64,000 bases of DNA from an uncultured Lachnospiraceae bacterium. Its GTDB lineage: Bacteria; Bacillota; Clostridia; Lachnospirales; Lachnospiraceae. This document shows, in pieces, positions 18,101-25,027 of the stretch. Location of the stretch: positions 1 through 64,000 of the forward strand of contig CANQTL010000002.1 of the NCBI GenBank assembly GCA_947626775.1, read 5' to 3'. Below the pieces are notes generated by a model, which saw nothing but the letters and a program-made list of their open reading frames with translations, was not told the DNA's origin and searched no databases. Every line of letters begins with the position of its first letter. Position 1 is the stretch's first letter. The translations under genes were made by a program, and so were the position numbers.

Positions 18101-18437
18101 CATCATCCTCGTCTTCGTCATCTTCATCTTCCTCGGCGTCTCCGTAGTACTCGTCCTCGTCGTCATCGTCCTCTTCGTCGTCCCCGTAGTACTCGTCCTC
18201 GTCCTCCTCGTCGTCTTCATCGCGATATCCCGAAGCGAATCTTCCCGAAAGCGGACGCTGCTTTTTATGCTCTCTTTGATAGGACTCAATCGCGTCATCG
18301 TCGAGGCACAGAAACTCCAGCGTGTCATCTGTCACGCTGTCCTCGTCCTCCTCGTCGAATCTGTCCTCCGCGAGAAACTCCTCCAGTTCCATTTCCCGCT
18401 TGACATGTTTCCTGTTTCCGCTCTTTTTGTTTTGCAT
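15174..18437 (-). CDS. Giant membrane-anchored GH25 muramidase with acidic cytoplasmic repeats
   Basis: The 1087-residue protein is multidomain. Residues 70-150 are an almost pure Asp/Glu tract with four EYYGD repeats (82, 96, 115, 129), predicted cytoplasmic. One membrane helix follows (167-190). Outside are a membrane-proximal beta-domain (about 250-350) shared with the 450-residue paralogue, three cysteine repeats of CxCx3C...DCPVC type (426-455, 466-491, 502-525), Big2-like Ig domains (about 540-790), a choline-binding-like repeat region (YTGWQTIDGSVYFFDKDG), and a GH25 lysozyme domain (892-1087) with Asp895 and D-V-E at 987-989. It probably remodels peptidoglycan during polysaccharide attachment. 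Start: ATG with GGAGG 4 bp upstream and a strong promoter at 18483-18511. Confidence 0.9.
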   Translation of the reverse strand: MQNKKSGNRKHVKREMELEEFLAEDRFDEEDEDSVTDDTLEFLCLDDDAIESYQREHKKQRPLSGRFASGYRDEDDEEDEDEYYGDDEEDDDDEDEYYGDAEEDEDDEDEDDDDEYYGDDEEDEDDDDEYYGDDDEEDEEDDDEYDDEREGVIARFWSYLADMSTLDVVVAMFGIFVIAGVIVTGVLFANAKTVEKQVASFASVGEEIEGISVIGESGLLAVSESARLGDMLDAEEEEQEESGEEESDGIEVTLNLTSIQSDLKIKFVNKSTGKLISGVAFEVEVTGGGQTYEWQDDDRDGIIYHTEVAAGTYDVKVKPLGGQESEKYRLPAGAVSVKVSDKIAYKKVDVADEIKDESQINVAAEEKAGGDIAVESQLTDTVEWVESTKTPIDSEENFSEIKKEDIADPGKSGRAISGFAKLVEGCICETECESNEAGKATDCPVCREEEGYLNCSPKQEEVSKQCNCTEKCTEGNPKEDCPVCQESIAGCQGKEPEPAKECNCKTLCTEKNPDCPVCSENPGQCKGTAPAGPSAEEKLDSIRLNSSELTMKVNDSATLTVSGQYDSEASVAWSGANSSVSVEGSGRSVTVRALAAGDANVTAKVTIDGQSRSFSCKITVQNTEPTEQQKADTFALNKTSLGLTQGASETLTVSSSGNHKASSVTWSSDDKKIATVDGGKVTAVAAGETKIKALVEVGGGSKTLVCEVSVTAQSYKITKLEGDKTIKVGETGQIKFTLEPSGGKIEWKSENDKLAKVESADGATVKIKGVAEGKVKIVAKYGDARIENGEWTVEVVKNPAIDNKTKLKDRNGNQVYVKKDGKYVEAAYADYYTEDKFYLAKTMYRYTGWQTIDGSVYFFDKDGNYVTGEQVIQGAKYNFGGDGKLSNGSGTLGIDVSKHNGSIDWNAVKNSGVSYAIIRCGYRGYSTGVLVEDPKFASNIKGAKAAGLKVGVYVYSQAVNEVEAVEEASMALNLVKGYGLEYPIFIDVEASGGRGDGIGSSARTAVCQAFCQTVKNSGYSAGVYSNKNWLSEQINTSSLTGYKIWLAQYAAAPTYSATRHDMWQYSSKGKVSGISGNVDMNISYLNY
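18020..18210 (-). repeat. DNA repeats coding for the Asp/Glu-rich EYYGD tract
   Basis: Within the GH25 gene, four copies of CCGTAGTACTC-like sequence (plus-strand view, near 18043, 18085, 18142 and 18183) alternate with GTC/CTC-rich runs at spacings of about 42, 57 and 42 bp. Such low-complexity repeats are prone to slippage and copy change, all in multiples of three here. Confidence 0.7.
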
Positions 18438-18482
18438 TGCGCCTCCATTATGTAAACCCTATTTTTTTAACAATTTTGTAGT

Positions 18483-18511
18483 ATTGTATCATAAGAGCGC
18501 GATAATATCAA
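18483..18511 (-). promoter_or_regulatory. Strong sigma-A promoter of the large GH25 gene/glycan operon
   Basis: On the minus strand TTGATA, a 17-bp spacer and TACAAT, followed about 45 bp later by GGAGG and the ATG at 18437. It is probably the main entry to the 16-kb exporter operon. Confidence 0.8.
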
Positions 18512-18612
18512 GGATATTTACATTTGTCCCGATTTTGGTAAGATTTACATAATATTTGTACCTTTGCGCGATATTTTACATCGCTTCAACCGCCAAATTC
18601 CGTTAAAAAAAC

Positions 18613-18641
18613 TTGACTTTATCACCTATAACTGACACAAT
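18613..18641 (+). promoter_or_regulatory. Sigma-A-like promoter of the small zinc-ribbon gene
   Basis: TTGACT, a 17-bp spacer and CACAAT; it lies about 58 bp upstream of the ATG at 18699, divergent from the GH25 promoter. Confidence 0.6.
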
Positions 18642-18698
18642 ACAAGTGCAACCTTACAATTTCAACAATGGTCTTTGTATGAAAAAGGGGATTTTACT

Positions 18699-19034
18699 AT
18701 GATGTACATGCACTATTGTAAGCGTTGCCATCGGGTATACATGCTCAACGGCCATAAGCAGACCTGTCCTAAATGCCGTGAACACATCACGGAACTCAAG
18801 ATCACCTATATGGACTATGTCACCATGGATATGACTGAGCGGGAACAGTTTACCAACATCTGCAGCGACGAGGCCCAGCTGCCGAAGCTGAGCACCACAT
18901 ACCGTATGTACAAGTACAGTAAGTGGTACAAGGAACTGCAGGCAAAGTTCCCGCAGACCGCTCTCATCACATATTCCATGACAGACAGCACCCCGGTGGA
19001 AAAGCGCTGTGTCCATGATTTGACCACCGTGTGA
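18699..19034 (+). CDS. Small zinc-ribbon-like protein of unknown function
   Basis: The 111-residue protein starts with CKRCHRVYMLNGHKQTCPKC, two CxxC knuckles typical of a zinc ribbon, followed by a charged helical region (EREQFTNICSDE...YSKWYKELQAKF) with no recognised enzyme motif. An upstream TTG at 18675 would add 8 residues, but AAGGGG sits 8 bp before the ATG at 18699 and favours that start. It has its own promoter, divergent from the GH25/exporter operon, and a terminator after it. Its position suggests a regulatory or RNA/protein-binding role, but nothing in the sequence proves that. Confidence 0.75.
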   Translation: MMYMHYCKRCHRVYMLNGHKQTCPKCREHITELKITYMDYVTMDMTEREQFTNICSDEAQLPKLSTTYRMYKYSKWYKELQAKFPQTALITYSMTDSTPVEKRCVHDLTTV

Positions 19035-19043
19035 CACACGTCC

Positions 19044-19090
19044 GAGGGCGTCGCCGGAAACCGCACGTTTTCCGTCGGCGCCCTCTTTCT
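19044..19090 (+). terminator. Terminator of the zinc-ribbon gene
   Basis: A long imperfect hairpin: GAGGGCG (19044-19050) pairs with CGCCCTC (19079-19085), extended inward by CGG/CCG and GAAA/TTTT pairs with two mismatches, and followed by TTTCTCC. Confidence 0.7.
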
Positions 19091-19217
19091 CCTATAACAG
19101 CCTGATCTCTCCCTCCCTCCAAAGTCAAAGCGAAAGATTTTATGAAAAAAATCGGAAAACATGGATTTTTGAAAATATTCATAGTAAAATAGGAAAAGAA
19201 TATGGAAGGAGGCTGTC

Positions 19218-20234
19218 ATGAACGAAAACCAACCAAACGAAACGAACGGCAACGAACCCGGCCAGGAGCGCGGGACGGGCGGGCGTTTTCACATAAACAT
19301 CCATGTCATTCTGCTGGCGGCCATCGTACTGGTCGCGGCATTTTCCGCCTACAGGCTCTACAAGTGGAACCAGGGCGTGCCGTCCGATTACGATCCCAAC
19401 TATCAGACGACTGATTTCGATATCGAGGCGATGGACAGCATCATCCCTCTGCCTCCCGACAAGCGCGAAGGCTATGAAGACGACGGTGTGACTACAATCC
19501 TGTGTCTCGGAGATGACCCTTTCTCTCTAAACCAGGGTGAAAATGGTCTGGCGGAACTGATCGCCAAAAAAACCGGCGCAACCGTCTACAACGGCTCTTT
19601 TACCGGCTCGACCATGGCAATGCAGAACCCGACCTATCAGGACTGGTATTTCCTGGATGCCTTCTCCTTCGCCTGGGTGGCGCAGAGTCTTGCCTCAGGC
19701 GATTTCGACACCATGCGGCATGCTGCCCCCTACGGCTACGACGAGGCATTCTCCAGGACGACGGAGCTGCTCGCCTCGATCGACATGAACACCGTAGATA
19801 TCCTCTGCGTGATGTATGATGCCAGCGACTATATCAACATGCGGCCCTGCGACGATCCCAATGCGCCCTATGACCCCATCACCTACACGGGGGCCCTGCG
19901 CTCCGGCGTCAAGGCAATTCAGGACGCCTACCCGCATATCCGCATCGTCGTGATGTCGCACACGTTCTGCCATCACGTCAACGAGGAAGGCAATTTCGAG
20001 AACGGCGACCGCACGGACTTAGGACACGGAACGCTGAGTCATTATCTGCAGAAGGAGCTGGACGCGACGATGGACTGCGGCGTCTCCTTTATCGACAATT
20101 TCTATGGCTCCGTCAACGAGGACAACTATCTGGATTATATGACCGACTATATCCACTTCAACGACGCCGGACGCGAACTTCTGGCCGACCGCTTCGTCCA
20201 GTGCATCTTCCCCGATCTGTCGTCCGACCAGTAG
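19218..20234 (+). CDS. Membrane-anchored SGNH/GDSL-fold protein with degenerate active site
   Basis: The 338-residue protein has a cytoplasmic start, one membrane helix (about 27-47) and an extracytoplasmic SGNH-like domain. Block I, normally GDS, reads LGDDPF (97-102), so the nucleophilic serine is replaced by aspartate. The block III Gly-x-Asn is replaced by YDASDY. The block V His remains in DYIHF (310-314). It resembles the SGNH protein at 37148-38263, which keeps all catalytic residues. Esterase activity is therefore doubtful; a binding or scaffold role in glycan acylation is possible. AAGGAGG lies 5 bp before the ATG. It converges on the DltD-like gene with a 10-bp gap. Confidence 0.75.
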   Translation: MNENQPNETNGNEPGQERGTGGRFHINIHVILLAAIVLVAAFSAYRLYKWNQGVPSDYDPNYQTTDFDIEAMDSIIPLPPDKREGYEDDGVTTILCLGDDPFSLNQGENGLAELIAKKTGATVYNGSFTGSTMAMQNPTYQDWYFLDAFSFAWVAQSLASGDFDTMRHAAPYGYDEAFSRTTELLASIDMNTVDILCVMYDASDYINMRPCDDPNAPYDPITYTGALRSGVKAIQDAYPHIRIVVMSHTFCHHVNEEGNFENGDRTDLGHGTLSHYLQKELDATMDCGVSFIDNFYGSVNEDNYLDYMTDYIHFNDAGRELLADRFVQCIFPDLSSDQ

Positions 20235-20244
20235 GATAGCGGCA

Positions 20245-21300
20245 TCAGTATTCTCTGGAGAACAGCTCTTCAAAATCGAAGGCATCGATCACGGCGCGCA
20301 TCCGGGAGAGCGCGCCGTCCATCTCTTCTGCGCTCCTGATCTCGCATGTACCGTCCGCAAAGCACTCCGTCATATAATGATTGACGTCCCTGTGATAATG
20401 GGTGTAATCCGCATAGTTGTTCAGATCGGTCACGATCCAATCCTGATCCGGGAAGAAGAACACCCGCACATTGTCATAGGCCAGCAGCGTGTCGGCGATA
20501 TAGCGGTATTCCTCCATGGTGGCCTCCAGATGATTCTCCCGCATCACGTCATTCCAGTACAGGATACTATAGGGCGGAAAAAAGATATAAAACACGGTAT
20601 CGGGATTTCTCTCGATATACGGACACAGATTCGCCCGAAGATTGCGGTCCGTACTCTCGATATAGGCGTCAGACGGCGTCTCGTTCTCCACGACCCCGGA
20701 CGGCTCATAATTGTGCATGACCCACTGAATATTGTAATACTCATCCGTCCACCAGCTCTGATAAACCGTGGCGAGATCGGTCTTATCCGGATCGGCCAGC
20801 GGTCTGAGGATATAGTTCAGCACCACGTCCTTGTTATACAGGTACTGCACGTCATTGAGGTAATTGTCATCATAGAGATATGCGGGGATCGGGTACTTCG
20901 TCTCATCCACGCCTCCCGTGTAAGTCATCACATCCACACCCAGAAATACGGCGTCCACCCGGTTCGGACTGTCAAATATAAGATCCATGATATTGGCCTG
21001 ATCCTTAGGATATGCTCCGCTGTAACAGAGCTTGACCGTCTCAAGCCCCATTGTCTCGGCAAACCAGCGCGTGTCGAAGTTCACCGTCATGGAAGAGCCG
21101 AGAATCACACTGTCATACTTCAGATGTTTCGCCATGCCGGGATTCTGGGAGAGCTGATTGTCCACCAGATAGGGAAACCCCTCAAGCGGCGCATGATACT
21201 GAAAGAAAGGATCTACAAGAATCACGAGCGCTCCCGTCATTATCAGCAGTATGACAATCGCCGCCAACGTGGCGGCAAGCCACTTCTTACATCTGTTCAT
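20245..21300 (-). CDS. DltD-like SGNH acyltransferase partner of MBOAT
   Basis: The 351-residue protein has a signal-anchor helix (about 8-28) and an extracytoplasmic SGNH-related domain. The nucleophile motif LGSSMT (about 64-69) matches the DltD/AlgX-like GSS type, and a late histidine-rich DYTHYH could supply the catalytic His. Such proteins transfer an acyl group, handed over by an MBOAT protein, to an external polysaccharide. It lies directly downstream (16 bp) of an MBOAT gene, which supports the pairing. Longer in-frame versions exist, but the ATG at 21300 begins directly at the basic anchor sequence MNRCKKW. Confidence 0.8.
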   Translation of the reverse strand: MNRCKKWLAATLAAIVILLIMTGALVILVDPFFQYHAPLEGFPYLVDNQLSQNPGMAKHLKYDSVILGSSMTVNFDTRWFAETMGLETVKLCYSGAYPKDQANIMDLIFDSPNRVDAVFLGVDVMTYTGGVDETKYPIPAYLYDDNYLNDVQYLYNKDVVLNYILRPLADPDKTDLATVYQSWWTDEYYNIQWVMHNYEPSGVVENETPSDAYIESTDRNLRANLCPYIERNPDTVFYIFFPPYSILYWNDVMRENHLEATMEEYRYIADTLLAYDNVRVFFFPDQDWIVTDLNNYADYTHYHRDVNHYMTECFADGTCEIRSAEEMDGALSRMRAVIDAFDFEELFSREY

Positions 21301-21316
21301 AACCGTTTTCCGCTCC

Positions 21317-22840
21317 TCAGAAATTAAAATACAGAAATGTGCTGACCCTGGAGAACGAGAGCACGCACCAGAGCGCCAGCACCGCAAACGCTGCAGCCGA
21401 CCCGGCGCCATACCGCACGCGCTTCATGCGCTCGGCCGCATTCCGTCCGGCCATCGACAGCCAGAGTCCCGCGCCAAGCATGACCCAGAGCAGGATGTAT
21501 CTGCTGTACGCCATATCGTCGAGACGAAGTACTTTGATAACGTACCAGAACTCGTCCAGCCTGAAACACTCGGCCAGATCCATGGAAATCTTCCGCACCG
21601 GCCCTCTGACGGCGGCTGTCAGCATACGGTTCGCCTGCGCGACGTCCGCTGCGCGGAAATATACCCATGCCGCGCTCACATACGCAAAGAGACAGATACG
21701 CGACACACCCGTCAAAACAGCGCGCCGCACCCGTGCCGCCGGCCCGCCTACGGCTTCCGCCGTGCCATGCCGCGCCGCAAACCGCGGCTTGACGCTCTTT
21801 AACCAGAACCGCGTCAACACGTACAGCGCGCCGTGCATGGCGCCCCAGACAATATAATTCCAGCCGGCGCCATGCCAAAGGCCGCTGAGCAGGAACACAA
21901 TCATCAGGTTCAGGTACATCCGCGCCGCGCCGCGCCGGTTTCCGCCCAGCGGGATGTAGACATATTTCGTAAAGAAGCGGTTCAGTGTGATGTGCCATCT
22001 CTTCCAGAAATCCACAATATTCACCGCCTTGTAGGGCGAATTGAAATTGACCGGGAGCTCTATGCCCAGCATACCTCCAAGACCGCGCGCCATATCGCAG
22101 TAACCGCTGAAATCAAAGTACAGCTGCAGCGAATAGCTCACAATCACAATCACCGCGTCCAAACGCCCAAGCGCCGCGATATCCGCATAACCGTAATCCA
22201 CAGCGGCGCCGAAAGTATCCGCAAGCAGCACTTTTTTCGCCAGCCCCAGCCAAAAAAGCCCAAACCCTTCCGCGATCCGCTCCCACCTGACAGGTCTTTG
22301 TCCAATCCGCGCAAACTGCGGCAGCATCTCGCCGTGATTGACGATCGGCCCGGCGATCAGCTGCGGAAAGAAAGAGACAAAAAGCGCATAGTCGACAAGC
22401 GAACAGTCCCGCACCTCGCCGCGGTAGGTATCGACCACAAAGGAAATCTGCTGGAACGTGAAAAAGCTGATCCCCAGCGGAAGCAGCACATGGTTAAGCG
22501 CCACGGAAGCGCCGAACACGGCATTGACCGTCTCCGCAAAGAAATCATAGTACTTGAAGTAAAACAGCACGCCCAGATTCGCCGCTACCGCCAGAATCAT
22601 CACCGCCCTGCGCGGTCTGGCGGACAGCGCTCTGTGGAACAGATAATTCGCTCCGATGCTGCACAGCATGATGAGCAGATAGGCGGGATTAAAATATCCG
22701 TAGAACCAGAAGGACATGAAGATCAGGAACAGCTTGTCCGTCGCCGCCCTGTCCCGCCCTCCGTGATTCGACGGAAGGTAGAAGCCCAGCAGACATATGG
22801 GAAGAAAAAGAAATACAAAAATATAAGAATTGAAAAGCAT
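21317..22840 (-). CDS. MBOAT O-acyltransferase (AlgI/DltB-like), copy 1
   Basis: The 507-residue multi-spanning membrane protein is of the membrane-bound O-acyltransferase family. It shows LLPLGISFFTFQQISFVVD, FFPQLIAGPI, the YFDFSGYCDMA segment, and the catalytic histidine region GLWHGAGWNYIVWGAMHG. It would move an acyl group (often acetyl) from a cytoplasmic donor across the membrane to the DltD-like partner encoded next. It is third in a unit of four minus-strand genes from the promoter at 24836-24864, 4 bp after the preceding gene. Confidence 0.93.
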   Translation of the reverse strand: MLFNSYIFVFLFLPICLLGFYLPSNHGGRDRAATDKLFLIFMSFWFYGYFNPAYLLIMLCSIGANYLFHRALSARPRRAVMILAVAANLGVLFYFKYYDFFAETVNAVFGASVALNHVLLPLGISFFTFQQISFVVDTYRGEVRDCSLVDYALFVSFFPQLIAGPIVNHGEMLPQFARIGQRPVRWERIAEGFGLFWLGLAKKVLLADTFGAAVDYGYADIAALGRLDAVIVIVSYSLQLYFDFSGYCDMARGLGGMLGIELPVNFNSPYKAVNIVDFWKRWHITLNRFFTKYVYIPLGGNRRGAARMYLNLMIVFLLSGLWHGAGWNYIVWGAMHGALYVLTRFWLKSVKPRFAARHGTAEAVGGPAARVRRAVLTGVSRICLFAYVSAAWVYFRAADVAQANRMLTAAVRGPVRKISMDLAECFRLDEFWYVIKVLRLDDMAYSRYILLWVMLGAGLWLSMAGRNAAERMKRVRYGAGSAAAFAVLALWCVLSFSRVSTFLYFNF

Positions 22841-22844
22841 AATC

Positions 22845-23609
22845 TCACTCCGTCTGCGTATCCCGATAAATCAGGTATTCCCCCACCTGACCGTACAGGA
22901 CATAGCCGTACTCTGTCAGCGGCCTGTCAATCTGCCGATCCTCTTTTAACACGATATAAGCGCAGGGATACTCCCGCGCCAGCTCCGTAAAGGCGGCCGC
23001 CTCGATCACCTCCGCCTCCTCCATCGCTTCATACATGGCATTGTAATAGTCCCATCTGGCGATCAGCATCTCTCTGCCGTAGGGCAGTTCTATGTTCGTG
23101 CTGTACTGACGGATAAAATAAATCAGATCCGCCGGCACAAGAGCGGTGACCCGCCCTTCCTCCGGCTCAATCAGCTCCGCAATATCAATGGCTTCCTGCG
23201 GAAGGTGATAGACATTTTCGGCTTTTGTGATATTTTCACTGTCGTAGACATAATCGCCGCAGGCGATAACCGCAGCGCAGACGACCGCCAGACCAATTCT
23301 GCGGTGCCTGCCGCACAGCCTGAGCAGTCCATACGCGCTCACCATGCTCATCTGCAAAAGCCACAGCAGCCTGTAATACGTCTCCGAGTCCTCCAGAAGC
23401 CGTACAAATACCTTGCGGAACAGCGGACAGAAGAACATGAGAAGGAGGAGCGTAGGCGCATAGACAAAGATCGCCCGCCTGCGCTTATCCTTCTCCGTCA
23501 GCCACAGATACAGCAGCGCAAAGAGATAGATCCCCGCCAGATAACCGTTCTCATGAAAGCCCATATAATTCTGAAAAATAACTACACTCTCAAGAAAAAT
23601 ACCCCACAT
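22845..23609 (-). CDS. Polytopic membrane protein, in frame after an amber stop
   Basis: The 254-residue protein has about four membrane helices in the first half and an extracytoplasmic C-terminal half (ENVYHLPQEAIDIAELIEP...YIVLKEDRQ...EYLIYRD) like the soluble tails of GT-C membrane glycosyltransferases. It starts only three codons beyond the TAG stop of the preceding 390-residue membrane protein and in the same frame. The stop overlaps a good ribosome site (TAGGAG, 6 bp before the ATG), so coupled re-initiation is likely. Alternatively the two are halves of one roughly 650-residue protein split by a nonsense mutation. Confidence 0.7.
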   Translation of the reverse strand: MWGIFLESVVIFQNYMGFHENGYLAGIYLFALLYLWLTEKDKRRRAIFVYAPTLLLLMFFCPLFRKVFVRLLEDSETYYRLLWLLQMSMVSAYGLLRLCGRHRRIGLAVVCAAVIACGDYVYDSENITKAENVYHLPQEAIDIAELIEPEEGRVTALVPADLIYFIRQYSTNIELPYGREMLIARWDYYNAMYEAMEEAEVIEAAAFTELAREYPCAYIVLKEDRQIDRPLTEYGYVLYGQVGEYLIYRDTQTE

Positions 23610-23618
23610 AGAGCTCTC

Positions 23619-24791
23619 CTACCGCCACAGATAGCTGTACGCTATCACCACATAGACCGCCATATAGATCACATTCGGCACGCACGCAGCGCCCATCTTC
23701 AGAAGTACTCGAAGATCCCGCTCCACAACCGCAAGACACAGAGCCGTCACCGCCGTCAGGATGCTGATAAGGAATACCGCAATGGAACTGCAGATGCCCG
23801 CCGTCATATTGATGCAGACAAACAGGGCCCACACGCCGGCGTCCGTCCGCCGCCCGCGTTTCATGCCGCCGCCTGTCTGCAGGAATATCCAGAACAGCGC
23901 CGGGATCACCAGACTGCCCGCCACCGCCTTGCCCTGCCATGTCCTGGTCAGGAAAAAAGTCTCGTTGGTATAGATGGAAACATTGCCGAAAATCTGAAAT
24001 ACCGCCATAAGAATCATAAAGACCGGCAGATTCTCCCTGCAAAACAGACCGTCGTCCGTCTCTTTCGCCGCAAGTCCGCCGGCACGGCCAAACAGCAGGC
24101 GGCCAATCTCATAGTACACCAGATAGGTCAGCGGGATCAGCACAAACGGCATGACAAGATGGGACAAGACCGTCGCGTGGATCCCGCTCCTCTCTGCCAC
24201 AAACGCGATCCACATCGGGAAGACCGCCAGCGCATGCCTGACATCCAGATACGTAGGCCGCCCCGTATAGGGCAGAATGCGGTACATGACCTCCGCCTGC
24301 TGCGCGATCAGAGACTCCACCACATAATAGGCGTCGTCGCCGTCAAAGGACGCATAGGCCGCCGCTCTGTAGAGCTGGAAGCCGAACAGCGCTAGGAACA
24401 GGAGCCACTCGATCCGCTCCGCCCACGGCATCGTGCGCACACCCGCAGACAGCCTGCCGGCATATTTTCGAAATTCTGCGACGCCCGTGCCGCATTCTGC
24501 CGCTTCGCCATTCCGCATCCGCCTCGCGGCGCGCGGCACAAAAGCAAACCCCAGACCGACAGCCGCGCACAGAAGACTGCACGCCATGAACCATGCCGAC
24601 GCCGTCCGGAAATTGTGGTACTCCACAAAGATAACCGCAGGAACCGCGATCACCTCAAACAACGCCCACATGGCAAAGTAGCCGGCAAGGATCGTGACGC
24701 CCGCGCTTCGCTTATTCTCCGATAGAAAACGGGTCGGGATCAGACCGATACAGTACGGTATGACCGCAAGCCAGAATATCAAACTGATCAT
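23619..24791 (-). CDS. Polytopic membrane protein (DUF6077-like), N-terminal GT-C-like part
   Basis: The 390-residue integral membrane protein has roughly eight hydrophobic segments. A conserved-looking loop AYASFDGDDAYYVVESL after the second third contains acidic residues of the sort used by GT-C glycosyltransferases to bind lipid-phosphate sugars. It resembles the DUF6077 group of Lachnospiraceae glycan loci (recalled, not searched). It heads the unit DUF6077-membrane protein-MBOAT-DltD-like under the strong promoter at 24836-24864. Its stop is an amber codon in frame with the next gene. Confidence 0.7.
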   Translation of the reverse strand: MISLIFWLAVIPYCIGLIPTRFLSENKRSAGVTILAGYFAMWALFEVIAVPAVIFVEYHNFRTASAWFMACSLLCAAVGLGFAFVPRAARRMRNGEAAECGTGVAEFRKYAGRLSAGVRTMPWAERIEWLLFLALFGFQLYRAAAYASFDGDDAYYVVESLIAQQAEVMYRILPYTGRPTYLDVRHALAVFPMWIAFVAERSGIHATVLSHLVMPFVLIPLTYLVYYEIGRLLFGRAGGLAAKETDDGLFCRENLPVFMILMAVFQIFGNVSIYTNETFFLTRTWQGKAVAGSLVIPALFWIFLQTGGGMKRGRRTDAGVWALFVCINMTAGICSSIAVFLISILTAVTALCLAVVERDLRVLLKMGAACVPNVIYMAVYVVIAYSYLWR

Positions 24792-24835
24792 GGGAAGCTC
24801 CTTTCACCGCCGCCAGCTGCCTAACAAACATCAAT

Positions 24836-24864
24836 ACTATAGCACACTTATCGGATATTTTCAA
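24836..24864 (-). promoter_or_regulatory. Strong sigma-A promoter of the membrane protein/MBOAT unit
   Basis: On the minus strand TTGAAA, a 17-bp spacer and TATAGT, about 45 bp upstream of the start codon at 24791. Confidence 0.8.
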
Positions 24865-24915
24865 AGTTTTCCAGTGTTTGGCGGACCCGATTTTGATAAG
24901 TTTTTCAGATTTCCG

Positions 24916-24944
24916 TGTACATCCCTTTCCAAACATGGTACACT
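24916..24944 (+). promoter_or_regulatory. Extended -10 promoter of the FAD oxidoreductase gene
   Basis: TG-G-TACACT at 24936-24944, with TGTACA 17 bp before the -10. The -35 is weak, but the TG motif makes the site plausible. Confidence 0.5.
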
Positions 24945-24966
24945 GATAGATATGTAACATCCGTAT

Positions 24967-25000
24967 TGTTTCCGCAGGGAAGCGGTGGAACTGCGGACAA
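24967..25000 (+). promoter_or_regulatory. Hairpin in the 5' leader of the FAD oxidoreductase gene
   Basis: TCCGCAG (24971-24977) pairs with CTGCGGA (24991-24997), and TTGT/ACAA extends the stem with one bulge. It lies between the putative promoter and the ribosome site, with no T tract, so it could influence translation or RNA stability. Confidence 0.4.
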
Positions 25001-25027
25001 TCTGTCAAGAAACCAATGGAGATTTCT

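Noticed and set aside
18000..18240. Regular repeats suggestive of a CRISPR array
   Set aside because: The repeats are in frame, vary in spacing (42/57/42) and code for the Asp/Glu EYYGD tract of an intact protein.
19169..19190. Promoter for the SGNH-like gene at 19218 (TTGAAA ... TAAAAT)
   Set aside because: The spacer is only 10 bp; no better pair was found, so the promoter was left unassigned.
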